A stretch of DNA of 64,000 bases from Cytidiella melzeri (taxonomy: Eukaryota; Basidiomycota; Agaricomycetes; Polyporales; Irpicaceae): assembly GCA_022592445.1 (NCBI GenBank), contig JABYQR010000040.1:62001-126000 (forward strand). The letters run 5' to 3'. The position numbers and the translations under genes are program-made. This document shows positions 24,887-35,530 of this stretch, piece after piece (positions within the stretch are counted from its first letter, which is position 1; the number at the start of each line of letters is the position of its first letter). Under the pieces are notes generated by a model, which was not told the origin of the DNA, did not search any database, and worked only from the letters and a program-made list of their open reading frames with translations.

Positions 24887-27029
24887 CGGATGATGCTCTG
24901 GTACTCACGGTGCCATAACACTCGTCAAATCAGCGTTTCATGCACTCCCGAACTCCGGTCCTTTCGATGGTCTGATTTACTGTATATACAGCCGCCGTTT
25001 ACGCTCATTGGCGCAGTGGCTTCGCCAGGATCGACACGCCGCGCGTTTCGGTTGGACATATGCAGGAGCCGAACTCCAAACCGATGCAGTTCAGTTGTTA
25101 AAACTGCGGTCATGGAGCGCGGTATGCACTTACCTTGCACGATCTGCCGGTCGGGATAGCCTTGTCAAGAGTGGGGTACAGTCGTTTCTAGGGCAATACC
25201 ACACCTCAGGAGCTGGTCGTGCGAGCTGCGATCAACTGCGCTCTACCGCCTGCAAGGAACAGCGGACAGGTAAAACGTGTTCAGGCTCTAATAGCCTCCA
25301 GGGTCCGACGATTTACAATCATTCAGATATGTTGAAGACGGCTTGGAGAATGATGGTTGAATTGGCGCCACATTGACGACGATGACAAGGCCGGAGCTGC
25401 GAAACTGCCGTCGGCGCGCAAAGCGTTAGAAAGCAGTCGTACGTTTCAATGAGCAGAAAGTCTGAGAGTAGTCCGTATCGATCCATATCTGCTGAGCCCT
25501 TGAGGCTTCAAGCAATCTATCAGCTCAGAATTGGGAGTAGGGTTCTTGGGTCGGCTTGCAACACTCGACAGAATTGTCGCGCTTACGACTAATTGTGATC
25601 CTGAAGAGCACGAGTGTGGATCAGATTTACCGCAGATAGCTGAACTCACCAATGGAGGGGTGTCTTTCCGGCCACAGCGTCCATTTACGCGAAGGCTATC
25701 CCTGCTTGCCAAAGGAGTGAAGGAGATAGATCGCTACTTCTGAGCCGAGGGTAGTGCGAGTGCGAGTGCCATAGTGTTACGTATCTGCCACACCTGGTAC
25801 CCGCGGCGCTCGTACACAGCGGCCAGTGTGTCGGTGTCATTGAACTACCTTTGCAAATAATGCAGCATTATATAGTTTGGTGGTTGAGTACAGACCCAAG
25901 ATACGGATATTTTGCGTTTCATTTGATATCATCCCATCTCATGTGTGCCCTCCGGAGGTTGTGAGGACGAAGAGAGAGAGGTTGAACGATGAGCGGGACG
26001 TGGTCGAGGGTCCCGGTCAAGGTTCGTTCAGTCACAGATTGATCGGTTGGTCACAGCGCTCTGAGGGCCCCCACGACCACTCTCGGTGGCTTTCTCCCCA
26101 GATCCCCTTCGTCACGCCAGACTCAGAACTTTCCTCTCCCGGGTTGACTGACCTCCTAACGATTGAGTCAAAGTCACCTACATGCAGTGGCTTTGCGCCT
26201 AATAGATATGTCTGTGAAGTTCAAGCTGACCGCTCGATCACATTTTGGGAACTTCACCAGATACGAAAAACCAAAAACATATGTAGGTAAGTAGCAGTTA
26301 GTAGACTCGGTAAGCCCCATTAATGCTCTTTCTTGCACTCTACAAAGTACATACAAATGTTCATCGGGAATAGCTCTCCATAGTAATACTCCTAACAGTA
26401 CAACATTCGGAATGTGAGCGAAGCTGGAGGCCGATTCGCATTGACGAAAGTTATTCATCCACAGTAGGTGACTGAAAGCCTGAGTATCTCTGCCAATAGC
26501 GACGGTCATTCGTTAGCTACAATCAAGTGAGCTGGCTGCCTTGTCCATTCTTGCTACATATAACTGACTACCGCATGATCCAGGTTGAGCTGGTGGCCTT
26601 TCACAGATCTCTGAGTTAGTGTACGTTGCAATGCATCGCCACTCCACGGGCTCGCACAGTCTCAACTTTCTCACATAAGCGCAGCTCATGTCATCTCATT
26701 TCTAGGCAAGCTCAATTGAGCGATTGTGTCAGAATATCACTGATAGTTACTGCACAGGTTAACGGCAGCCTTTGTATCGCAGTCAAGGCACTGTCTTTCC
26801 GATCTGAACAGGATTGCTGAATTCACAATTGCAAGTCTCCTTCGCTAAACCCTTAAACACTTCCCAAGTCCAAGTGGAGGTCTGCATCATATAATCTGTG
26901 GAGGTTGAGTCCATCACTCTCGGAACAATCAGTCCTCCACGGTGAATTGAAGCTCCCACCCGCCTTGTTCGATCTCTCTCGTCCTGACCGTTGTTACTGG
27001 AGCCTGATGATCTATCCGTATTCATGCAC
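24887..27029. other. Gene-poor interval
   Basis: About 2.1 kb between the divergent GMC and DUF6534 genes. Open stretches at 25008-25376 (+), 25877-26290 (+) and 26174-26509 (-) show no domain I recognise and no convincing exon chain. Confidence 0.4.
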
Positions 27030-27036
27030 TATATAT
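27030..27036 (+). promoter_or_regulatory. TATA box of second DUF6534 gene
   Basis: TATATAT lies 83 bp upstream of the ATG at 27119. The leader after it is rich in C and T. Confidence 0.4.
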
Positions 27037-27118
27037 CCGCTCCTCCACTTCCCTCGCTCATGCTCTAATCGTTCCAACTCGTCCCGCATCGTTTTTCTGT
27101 TTCTCGTCCTCATCCGCC

Positions 27119-29056
27119 ATGTTGTCCGCTTTCAGTGACCTCGGCTCAATATTTTTTGGTTGCGTGGTCACGTCGATGTAAGTGTATATTTATCTACTTT
27201 ATCAGACCTCAAGTTGACACGGGTTGAACCCAGCTTTTATGGTATTACAACCCTCCAGACATTCATATATTTCTCCAAAACGCAAGGCGATTCTGCCTTT
27301 CTTAACGGCACGGTAAGTCTCTCTCATCCATATTAGGGTCCTAACGACTGACGGATTGCTGCTCAGTTTGGCTGCTTGTGGTATGCACGACTTTTCGGTG
27401 CTCAATGAAGCTGTTCACTCACTGTCAAAATAGGATCTTGGACTCAACTCATACGGCATTTGTTGTGTACCTTGTTTATCACTATGCCATCATCGGTCAA
27501 GCGTCCCATTTGATTTACTCGCCGGATTGGTGGGTGCTGTTACTTTTCGTATCGGAACACTGGAAATTGCTGACCGTGTATTCAGGAAATCATCGGTGCG
27601 TCCACGACTCTGTTGTGCATCTCAAAGAACCCAATAAAGACGATTCTGGTGAAGGTCATAATATTCATTAGCGTGAGTTGTTCCAAGCCTTCGTTCGACA
27701 AAACGTCCCTCAAGCATAATTGCCGTGTCCAGAATGTCAGCGACTGCACTGTACGACTGTACGTCGCAGTGGAACCTAGATCTACTTGACCACACTAACG
27801 GCTTTCGACAGCGTATTCTTGCATCGTATCTGGATGCGTAAGTTCCGCATACGAATTTGATTGCTCTAGGCTTTTATCTCATGCGTGGATAGTCACAAAT
27901 CGTCGCTTGATTATATCAGTCCCCATCGTGAGTGACAATATACTCTAGTTTATCCTGGTACCGACAGCTGTGAGGAGCAGGGCCTCGTCACACTGGTTAC
28001 CGCAGGTGTGTGGAAAGCACTTTCTGTTTCTCACTGCTGAAACAAGAATGTGTATGATCAGGACTAGGGATGTGTAAGTGTTTTGCGCAACAATCTGTGG
28101 GCAATCTATCTTACCTCCTTCGATAGCGTATAGCATCAGGATGTAAGTGGAAGCTGAAACGTTCATCGATTCGTGTTCTCCTCTCATACGCAACGCCCAA
28201 AGATGTTTCTTGCCCTTCGCCGGTTTGGAAAGCATCTCGGTAAGACCTCTGGTCCTGTCTAGATCACCAAATATTGACCCTAGATCAGTGGCAGCTGTAC
28301 GCCACGCTGGCGACCGCCCCAGCAGCAGATCTATTGATCACAGCAACCCTCTGTATCCTGTTTCATAGAATACGCTCGGGCTTCAAGAAGTAAGCACCGA
28401 TCGTTGGCATGCCTCTGAAGCAACGAGCTGATTCAGCTTTAGGTCAAATTCCGTAGTGACGAGCCTGATGCTTTACACCATCAACAGCGGTTTATTCTCA
28501 AGGTGTGCATCATGTTTCTACGCAAGCACTGTTTTCGTTGCTCACATACCCATGATGTACCGGCCTTCAGCCTGATTGCAATTGCAACTCTAACATCCGT
28601 AAGTGTTTATTCTACCACGTCGGCGGTGATGCTAACTATTTGCGTAGTATGCCTTACTTCCAAACACTTACATCTACATGAGCGTATTTCTCGTCATGAA
28701 CAAAGGTAATCAATTCGCTGTGCTGCCGTGACGGTCTTCCAAACGGACCCTGTTCTGACCTGCTCTGCACGACATCAACAGCGAGTTACAATGCATTGCT
28801 AGCTGCTACCAACGCTCGATCGCATCTTCGCGAACAGATGATGAGCACGGACATACAAGAGCCATGGCTAGCGGCAGCGCCCATATTGTCGAGTGAGACT
28901 CTGGCAGCGAGTTCTGCAAGCATGGGACACGATGTCTTCGCAAAACGTATGGTCAGTATGGCATCCTCTTCTTTCTCGGCAATCGTAAGTATCAATTTTC
29001 ATCGGCCATGTTGTGCGCGAGGGCTAAAACGGTGGCTTCAGGGCGTGGCCGTCTGA
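27119..29056 (+). CDS. DUF6534-type seven-helix membrane protein
   Basis: This is a second intact member of the family, on the plus strand. The exon chain is: MLSAFSDLGSIFFGCVVTS (27119-27177), FYGITTLQTFIYFSKTQGDS, the tiny VWLLV exon, RILDSTHTAFVVYLVYHYAI, EIIGASTTLLCISKNPIKTI, RILASYLDA, a less certain middle part, and WQLYATLATAPAADLLITAT followed by LCILFHRIRSGFK. Then come SNSVVTSLMLYTIN, LIAIATLTS, YALLPNTYIYMSVFLVMNK and ASYNALLAATNARSHLREQM, with a polar C-terminal tail. The order equals that of the 10374-12150 gene, and the NARxxLRE ending matches the family. There are about a dozen exons with introns of 50-60 bp. The final exon runs to a stop at 29056, but a further splice there is possible. 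Confidence 0.75.
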
Positions 29057-29424
29057 CCAATGCTACTATCACACCTGTGAGTAGAGTTTCCTCGCCCTCT
29101 TATTTCATGTTGACTGACTGAGTCGACACTTCAGGTACCACCCGACATCACTACTCTATGTATGAAATATCTCGCTGGATGATTTGGATTGTATACTATA
29201 TCTACTGTATTATTGAACTGTAATGTTCTGCCCAGAGCGCGTAAAGGGGAGAACAGCGCACGCAGCTTCAGATTGCTCAGCAATGCCCTAAACGTTACCG
29301 CGGTGTTCCGCCCCTCATTAGAGCCTAGAGGTGAGAGCATTTACATTTGCAATCAGACCAAGAAACAATGAGAGACTGAAGTTGTCTACTCCGAGTACCA
29401 CCCGTGTTTGTCAGAACCCTGCCG
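29057..29424. other. Convergent intergenic region
   Basis: It separates the 3' ends of the DUF6534 gene (+) and the hypothetical gene (-). No feature was recognised. Confidence 0.4.
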
Positions 29425-30081
29425 TCACGCTCGCATAGGATCCGCCGTCAGCTCACGAACACGCTCCATCTCCACCCTCGCCCAACTCTCTCCAAGAGCC
29501 TTCTGCCAATACTCCAACGTCCGATCTCTCTGGCTTACCTTTCTTCTCTCAATGAACCTTCGCACTACCGGACTTCCTCCCTCGCAAAGCTCCCACCGCG
29601 TGATCCTGTACCACCCCAAGAACTCGAACCGGTTCGCTCTGAGTTCTTGGAAGACGGGCAGAGGCCTACCTATGTTCGTGTCGAACATCGACATGTTGTT
29701 CCGAGTCCAAAGCTCCGTGGGAGGAGACAGGTGGGCATGTTTATGTATCATGACGCGGCAGAAAGATTCGTCCAAGCGGTGTAGGTCCGCGGAAGCCTGC
29801 CCCTCCGAGTCGTCCTGGGTGGTGTCCGAGTCGAGCGCGGCGTCTTGGGAGACAACGGCTCTGACGAACGTATGCTGGGTTTGACCAGGCATCTTTTTGG
29901 CGATGTCTTGATAAGTGTACGTTGTGAGCGCACTGGAGACAGCAGTGGGATCTCGTTTGAAACGGGGGACATATTTTGCTGGCGCGGGGCTGGGTTACGA
30001 AGAAGGATGCTTAGATGAGCAGTAATACAATGCGAGTGGTCAAAGCGTGGCGTACCTACTAGACACCTTTTCTGAGGACAT
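29425..30081 (-). CDS. Hypothetical protein, two exons
   Basis: Exon 1 (30081-30056) and exon 2 (29989-29425) join in frame across a GT-AG intron and give 196 aa. The protein starts MSSEKVSSSPAPAKYVPRFK and contains YTYQDIAKKMPGQTQHTFVR. Its C-terminal half is rich in Trp, Arg and Glu: SMFDTNIGRPLPVFQ, FEFLGWYRITRWELCEGG, VVRRFIERRK and EYWQKALGESWARVEMERV. This composition looks like a folded, conserved domain rather than a chance frame. An open frame of similar length runs antiparallel (29408-29884, +), but it is Ser-rich and lacks such structure. I do not recognise the family. No signal peptide or membrane segment is present. Confidence 0.6.
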
Positions 30082-30426
30082 CGAGGTCATGCCAGCAAAG
30101 TAGATGTCACGGTGTTGGTTGTGGTACTGTGAAGTGGAAAGCTCAGCGCTCACGAAGAACGGTATACCTAGGCTTCGCAAAGCTTCGTTGTTATACTTAT
30201 CGTACAGTCATACTTACCAATCGAGGCTGTGCGGATCTAATAGACACATATATATAGCAGACTGAGTAGTCTAGAATACTGTCTTACCCGCCTTACAAAT
30301 GCTACAATTCTAAGAATTCCCGCCACATTACAGAGGATGAACCTGAGAACCAAGTCGTAGTATACAGCTCTCGACATACAGCTTTAGCATGATTATGACA
30401 CCTTTGGGCAATGTAATAGTGCAACC
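30082..30426. other. Intergenic
   Basis: The upstream region of the hypothetical gene and the downstream region of MET22. No feature was recognised. Confidence 0.4.
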
Positions 30427-31684
30427 TCATGCAGCATCCTCCTCCTCCTTCGCCTTCCTCACCGCCTCAAGCACACGCGAGTGCACCTCCTTACCCGCCG
30501 CCACAAACCCATAATTCTCACCCATCGTACGTCCCAGTCCAAAGTCGAGTGGTTGCCCACGAGAATCTGTGATGACACCCCCCGCTTCTTCGACAAGGAC
30601 GGACCCAGGGGCATGGTCCTGTACAACGCCAGAAAACATGGCACGGTCAGCAACTGTTTTTCATTGAGGGTTAATGAAGCAAAAACAACAGAACATACCC
30701 AGATCTTCTCCTTGTACCCCGTCCCCGTCGGCATACGCAAATACACGCCTCCATCGCCTCTCGCCAACGAGCAATACTTGGCTTGACTGTCCATCCTCGT
30801 CGGTTCCCGCGTGATGCCCAATACCTGCGCAACCTTCTCGTTGAACGACAGCTTCGCGTGGGCCTTCTCCACGCTCTCCAGCAGGTTCAACCGCTCTTGA
30901 GAGAAACTCGGGATCGTCAGCCTTATGGGCTTTGAAGAGTCGGAGGGGGAGAGGGGCAACTGGTATGCGCCCTCTCCGCGGGCGGCGATGAAGATGCAGC
31001 CTCGATCGCCGGAGGGTGAGGAGGCGGAGACAGGGAGGTTGGGGCATCCGATGATGCCGAGCTCTACGCGGGAGTCCACGACGAGGGCGAGACAGACTGC
31101 GTATTGTTCCCCGCGGAGAAAACCTTTTGTGCCGTCAATGGGGTCGAGCGTCCAGAATCCTGTTCTCATCGTCAGTGTTGTGGTAATGAAATCAAAACAA
31201 GAGCAACTCACGTCCAGTTCGCCCGCCATCGAAGTTGCCTCTATCGATAACATCCATGATCTGCTCAGCACTCTGCGCCTGACTGGGACCCAGCCCCCAT
31301 GTGCTCTCTTCTCCAGGCTGCAGCGGCGCCGTCAACGTCTCGTTCGCGAGCTCGACGATACGATCCCGGAGCGCGACACCCGACTCTTCACGAAGATCTG
31401 CCGCATCCTCCTCCCCGACGATACGGTCGTCCGGGAACGCGTGTTGGAGTATAGTATTGATTACGGCCTGTGCGGAGAAATCGCCCACTGAAAGTGAGTA
31501 TCAGCTAGGTTGACGTTCTTCGCTGTGTTCTTGGGGGGTATAGAGACGCACCAGTGACAGGACTCTTGTCGTCCTTGGTCAGTGTCTCGTTCTTCACGAG
31601 CTTGTTGAAGACCGACGACGTGAGCGAGCAAGCGCGTCTCACAGCGGCGACCGCGACCTGTTTTTCTGCAGCGTACATCGACAT
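30427..31684 (-). CDS. MET22: 3'(2'),5'-bisphosphate nucleotidase (Hal2/Met22)
   Basis: This enzyme hydrolyses 3'-phosphoadenosine 5'-phosphate to AMP, removing the toxic by-product of sulfate assimilation. It is Mg-dependent and sensitive to Li and Na. It starts at MSMYAAEKQVAVAAVRRACS. Metal and substrate motifs of the inositol-monophosphatase fold are all present: VGEEDAADLR, WTLDPIDGTKGFLRGEQYAV, AKYCSLARGDGGVYLRMPTG and DHAPGSVLVEEAGGVITDSR. The ending is VLEAVRKAKEEEDAA-stop. Four exons were read (borders near 31,550, 31,215-31,160 and 30,695-30,630). The final motif has Pro (DHAPG) where some homologues have Ala. Length and motif order are typical. Confidence 0.95.
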
Positions 31685-32292
31685 TCTAGGTCTCAAGGAG
31701 GTTGAAAAGAGAACTTGAAGGATTTACCGGTGAGTAAGCTGCTGCCTTTATACCTCTGAAGGACATGTTGCGGCGGACGAGTAGCGTGCAGGAGATTATG
31801 GTGGGCGTGGGAAAGCGGTCAAGGCGCTGTCAGAAAGCGATAGCCATTGGCCCAGGTACGCGGGTGACAACGTGCGCGGCAGGAATTCCATATTGTATGT
31901 GTGTTGTTGCTCGTCCACCTCTCGAGTATTTGGAATGAGCTGACACTGCGTTGGATGAGCAGAGTATTTCAGTAATGTAACCCTGGTTTGTCCCAACGGG
32001 GGGAAATCTTCAAGTTGAAATATAAAAGAGCCCTCCGCTCTGCCCCAAAGAGATATGCCACGTTAGTATACGATGCAGTTTTCCTCCACCGTCACAATCT
32101 GCATAATCACAATGCTAGAGACCTCTTGTACATGCTCTCGAGACTCAGGCTAGGAAGTGTTGCCAGGCGCCCATGGTGCGCCAGGATCTCCTCCTCGATG
32201 GTCTGTGTTGGGTATACAGTATGTGCAGTAATCCTCGTGGTATACTACATGAGCAACTAATACAACAGTCGATTACAAGATTAAGTTATACA
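31685..32292. other. Intergenic, promoter of MET22 and left flank of retroelement
   Basis: It lies upstream of MET22 and next to the Copia insertion. Before the insertion this was continuous with the sequence to the right of 37,521. Open stretches here (31988-32260, +) have no recognisable content. Confidence 0.4.
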
Positions 32293-32297
32293 TCTTC
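32293..32297. repeat. Target-site duplication, left copy
   Basis: TCTTC directly precedes the TG of the left LTR and is repeated directly after the CA of the right LTR. Confidence 0.9.
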
Positions 32298-32535
32298 TGT
32301 CAAACAGAGGGTCTGGCACAGGGTAAGCAAGAGATAAGATATTACAACGCATACGGCGTACCTGGCACAGGGTAAGCAAGAGATGCTGAACCCCTGTGCC
32401 TTTCGAGTCAATTTATACAAAATATTCAATCAGCGGGAATCCGTGTATAGTAACCCGACCGTCTCTCTGTGCTGATGCGCCTCCCGTTCCCACATCCGTC
32501 TCACTTCGTACCTCCACGCGTGTCACCAGTTGACA
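32298..32535 (-). repeat. 3' LTR of Copia element
   Basis: 238 bp, TGTCAA...TTGACA. It contains a 23-bp direct repeat at 32313-32335 and 32362-32384. It is identical to the other LTR except at 32428. Confidence 0.96.
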
Positions 32536-34702
32536 CCCCCCCTTGACGCGCGTGTAGTCCCAGCATGTCGAGTGCGCGTGTGTGTAGTATTCCTCCTAGC
32601 GTCTTCGTGAATATATCCGCTTTGTTCTCCTTTCCTTCAACTCTTCTTACATCAATTTTTCCTTCGTTAACGCAATTCCTGATGAAATGTGCTCGAATGT
32701 CAATGTGCTTCATTCGAGTATGACCGTGAGGGTCGTGAGTGCAAGCTATCGTCCCGTTGTTGTCGCAATACAGCGTAGTAGGGTCGTGTAGCGTGATACC
32801 AAGTTCGCCAAGGAGTTGTCGCACCCAGATGACTTGGCACGCCGCGTGCGAACAGGCCATGTACTCGGCTTCGCACGATGATAGAGCGACAACGGCTTGT
32901 TGTTTCGAGCTCCAGGCGATTGGTGAGTGGTATACGATCATGACATACCCAGATATCGATTTTCTTCCATCTCCCGCGCCCCAGTCGGAGTCCGTGAACG
33001 CATGGAACAGGGGATACTCCGGGTCGAGGTTTCCTAGCGTGAGTCCAAGTGACCTTGTGCCCTGGAGATACCGTAGAAGGTGCTTGGCGGCTGTCCAATG
33101 CGCGTGTCCATAGCATGACATATACCTGGCGAGTTCCCGTACAGCGTAGGCGATGTCAGGCCTCGTCGTAGTTGCGAGGTACATGACTTTGCCGACCAGT
33201 GTGCAGTAAGGTAGTGAGTTCAATTCAACGCGTTCCTCAGCTGTCTTCGGGGCTTCCTCTCGCGACAAGTTGATCTTCGCCGGCAATGGCGTTGAGACCG
33301 CGTTGCAAAATTCCATATCGAATAGTCTGAGAATCGACAGAGTGTATGTTTCCTGAGAGAGAGTGATAGAGCGTCTTGCGCGGTTGCGCGTCACTTTGCA
33401 TCCTAATAGCCATTCGACTTCCCCATTGTCCGTGATGTCGAAGAGTCCCTTGAGTCCATGCGTGATCGAGTCTGATTCGCCTTCTGTACGGGTTGCCAGT
33501 AAGATGTCGTCGACACTGGTCGCCGACATTGACTTGGATCCTTCTACGTCGCGCACGTGAACGCTCCAGTCAGACTCGCATCGCGTGAAGCCGAGAGACT
33601 GGTATTTCTTGTTGAATTCCAAGTACCAGGATCGGCCTGCTTGTTTCAAGCCGTATAGACCTTTTCGGAGACGCCAGTAGCCGTTCCCAAGGATTGTGGG
33701 CTTGTTCATGTAGATCTCCTCGGCGAGTGGACCATTAAGAAACGCGGTCTTGATATCAATGTGGCGCAGGTAAAGATTGTCATGGGCGGAGATTGCTAAG
33801 ATGGTGCGTATCGAGTCCCATCGAGCGACGGGGGCGAACGTGAAAGTGAAGTCTTGTCCGGGAATCTGTGTGAACCCCTTTGCCACTAGTCTCGCCTTGA
33901 ATCTTGCAATGTGTCCGTCGGCGTTCCGTTTGAGGTGAAGAACCCATTTCGAGTCTACGGGTTTTCGACCGTGAGGAACGCTGTCGACATCCTCGTAGAC
34001 GCCTTTTTCTCGCAGTGCCTCGAGCTCCTCATGAATGGCGGCCAGCCAGTGTTCCCAGTACTCTCCGCGTTCGGCTTCAGCAATTGTACGAGGGTCTTTC
34101 GCGTTCGCATCGGCGATCGGTAGTAGTGGCTTCGTGTGGGTGGATAGAGCGTGGTGGATCTGCGACACGGTGGGGTCGGTGAGCTCAATCTCGTGTGTGA
34201 GAGTGTTTATGCTCAACCCCCCCTCGTTCGAATACTCGAGATTGTTTTCGATATATCTTGTCGGCAGTTTCCGCGCACGCACGGGTCTTGCCACCACCGG
34301 TACGGACCCTAACGGGGTACTACGCTCATACGGAGCTTGCTCATACGGAGCATGCTCATACGGAGCAGTGAGTTCAGACGGAACTCGCCCAGACGGGGCA
34401 CGAAGAGTCTCCTCAGCATACGGCTGAGGCGAGGACCTATCTCTAACGGAGATACGGTCAGACTCAATGTTGTTGGTTTTGAATGGTACGTACTCGTGCG
34501 GCGGTTCGTCGTCGACGGTGTGTTCGAGGTAGCGCCGGTCATTCGGCATGAGTACATCGTCCCATAGGGGAGATGAGGACCTGTCGATGTGTGTAGGCAA
34601 GGGGTTGGCGTCATCGAGGAAAACGAGATCTCGGCGTGAGCGTATGGTGCGTGAGTCTGGGAACCACACCAAGTAGCCTTTGGCGTCTTGTGCGTAACCC
34701 AC
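32501..34702 (-). CDS. Copia pol: reverse transcriptase and RNase H segment
   Basis: An open frame of about 733 codons that continues in the integrase frame after an in-frame TGA. It starts GYAQDAKGYLVWF, the usual link behind integrase. A proline/serine-rich linker with three APYE repeats follows (34,325-34,366). RT motifs are KWVLHLKRNADG, FKARLVAKGFTQIPG, PVARWDSIRTIL, DIKTAFLNGPLAEEIYM, YGLKQAGRSWY and SVDDILL. The active-site box has Ser where the family usually has Tyr (YVDD). RNase H motifs are FTDSDWGAGDGRKSISGY, SSCEAEYMA, YCDNNGTI and KHIDIRAHFIR. The frame runs through the polypurine tract and stops inside the 3' LTR. Confidence 0.93.
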   Translation of the reverse strand: MGYAQDAKGYLVWFPDSRTIRSRRDLVFLDDANPLPTHIDRSSSPLWDDVLMPNDRRYLEHTVDDEPPHEYVPFKTNNIESDRISVRDRSSPQPYAEETLRAPSGRVPSELTAPYEHAPYEQAPYERSTPLGSVPVVARPVRARKLPTRYIENNLEYSNEGGLSINTLTHEIELTDPTVSQIHHALSTHTKPLLPIADANAKDPRTIAEAERGEYWEHWLAAIHEELEALREKGVYEDVDSVPHGRKPVDSKWVLHLKRNADGHIARFKARLVAKGFTQIPGQDFTFTFAPVARWDSIRTILAISAHDNLYLRHIDIKTAFLNGPLAEEIYMNKPTILGNGYWRLRKGLYGLKQAGRSWYLEFNKKYQSLGFTRCESDWSVHVRDVEGSKSMSATSVDDILLATRTEGESDSITHGLKGLFDITDNGEVEWLLGCKVTRNRARRSITLSQETYTLSILRLFDMEFCNAVSTPLPAKINLSREEAPKTAEERVELNSLPYCTLVGKVMYLATTTRPDIAYAVRELARYMSCYGHAHWTAAKHLLRYLQGTRSLGLTLGNLDPEYPLFHAFTDSDWGAGDGRKSISGYVMIVYHSPIAWSSKQQAVVALSSCEAEYMACSHAACQVIWVRQLLGELGITLHDPTTLYCDNNGTIACTHDPHGHTRMKHIDIRAHFIRNCVNEGKIDVRRVEGKENKADIFTKTLGGILHTRALDMLGLHARQGGVSTGDTRGGTK
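32536..32544 (-). other. Polypurine tract of Copia element
   Basis: AAGGGGGGG on the minus strand directly abuts the TG of the 3' LTR. It is the expected primer site for plus-strand DNA synthesis. Confidence 0.8.
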
Positions 34703-34705
34703 GAA

Positions 34706-35530
34706 TCACCCTTCTTCTCCGCGAGGTTGTATCTTGTTGAGTGCATCCGAGTCCATTTTGCGACAGATGACGCGAGTGCCAAAGACCCGGAAATGCGAGA
34801 TGTCGGGATCGCGATTGTACCAGATGTGATAGGGAGTGAGATTGGGTGGTAGTGCACTAGTTTCGATTCGGTTTAGGATGTGAGCAGCGCATTGCACCGC
34901 GAGTGGCCAGAAGAAATCGCCGAGCCCGCTGTCGATAAGCATGGCACGGGCCATAGACGCAAGAGACCAGTTCGTCCGCTCAGCAACTCCGTTCTGTGGC
35001 GAAGCGTCTGGTATGATTTTCTCGTATGTGATTCCCTCGCGTTCGCAGTAGGCGCGAAAGTTGCCTTGGATGAGTTCAGGCGCGTTGTCAAGTCGTAGGA
35101 CCGCGAGTTGTTGTCCAGTGAATTTCTCCATCGCCACTTTGTATTTTGTGAACTCGCGTACGGCCTCGGACCTGGATTTGAGGAATAAGGCAACTCTCCA
35201 CCGAGAGTTGCAGTCTACGCATGGCATGAAGTACCTCACGCCGCCGTAGCCTGTTGGTAAGGGTCCGCATATGTCAAGATGGATTCGGAATAGAATGCGA
35301 TCAGCTCTTAGATTTGAGGATTTCGGAAATGGTAGTCGTTTGATGTTGGCGCGTGCACATGTCTCGCACGGGAGGTGGTCTGCGGATTTTGGAGAGACGT
35401 GGATTCCAGTGCTCCTCGGAGATAGCCCTTTAACGCCTGTGTGGCCTAGTAGGCGGTGTAAAAATCCGGGCTGACTGTCCGGATTGATGTGGTGGCTGCG
35501 AGCGCGTCCGAGATGCGATCAATGAGGTGG
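34706..35530 (-). pseudogene. Copia pol: integrase segment, frame-disrupted
   Basis: The zinc-binding HHCC region reads FLHRLLGHTGV and LPCETCARANIKRLP. The catalytic core shows HLDICGPLP (first Asp), VLRLDNAPELIQ (second Asp) and ASPQNGVAERTN (Glu), followed by the conserved LNRIETSALP and VFGTRVICRK. The frame is open from about 35,530 down to a TGA at 34706-34708, directly after KIQPRGEEG. It is not in frame with the gag/protease part upstream. All three catalytic residues are kept, so the damage is recent and limited to one frameshift and one stop. Confidence 0.85.

Noticed and set aside
29408..29884. 158-codon plus-strand frame opposite the hypothetical gene
   Set aside because: The minus-strand model has a clean intron and a folded-looking domain; the plus frame is Ser/Arg-rich and looks like its shadow.
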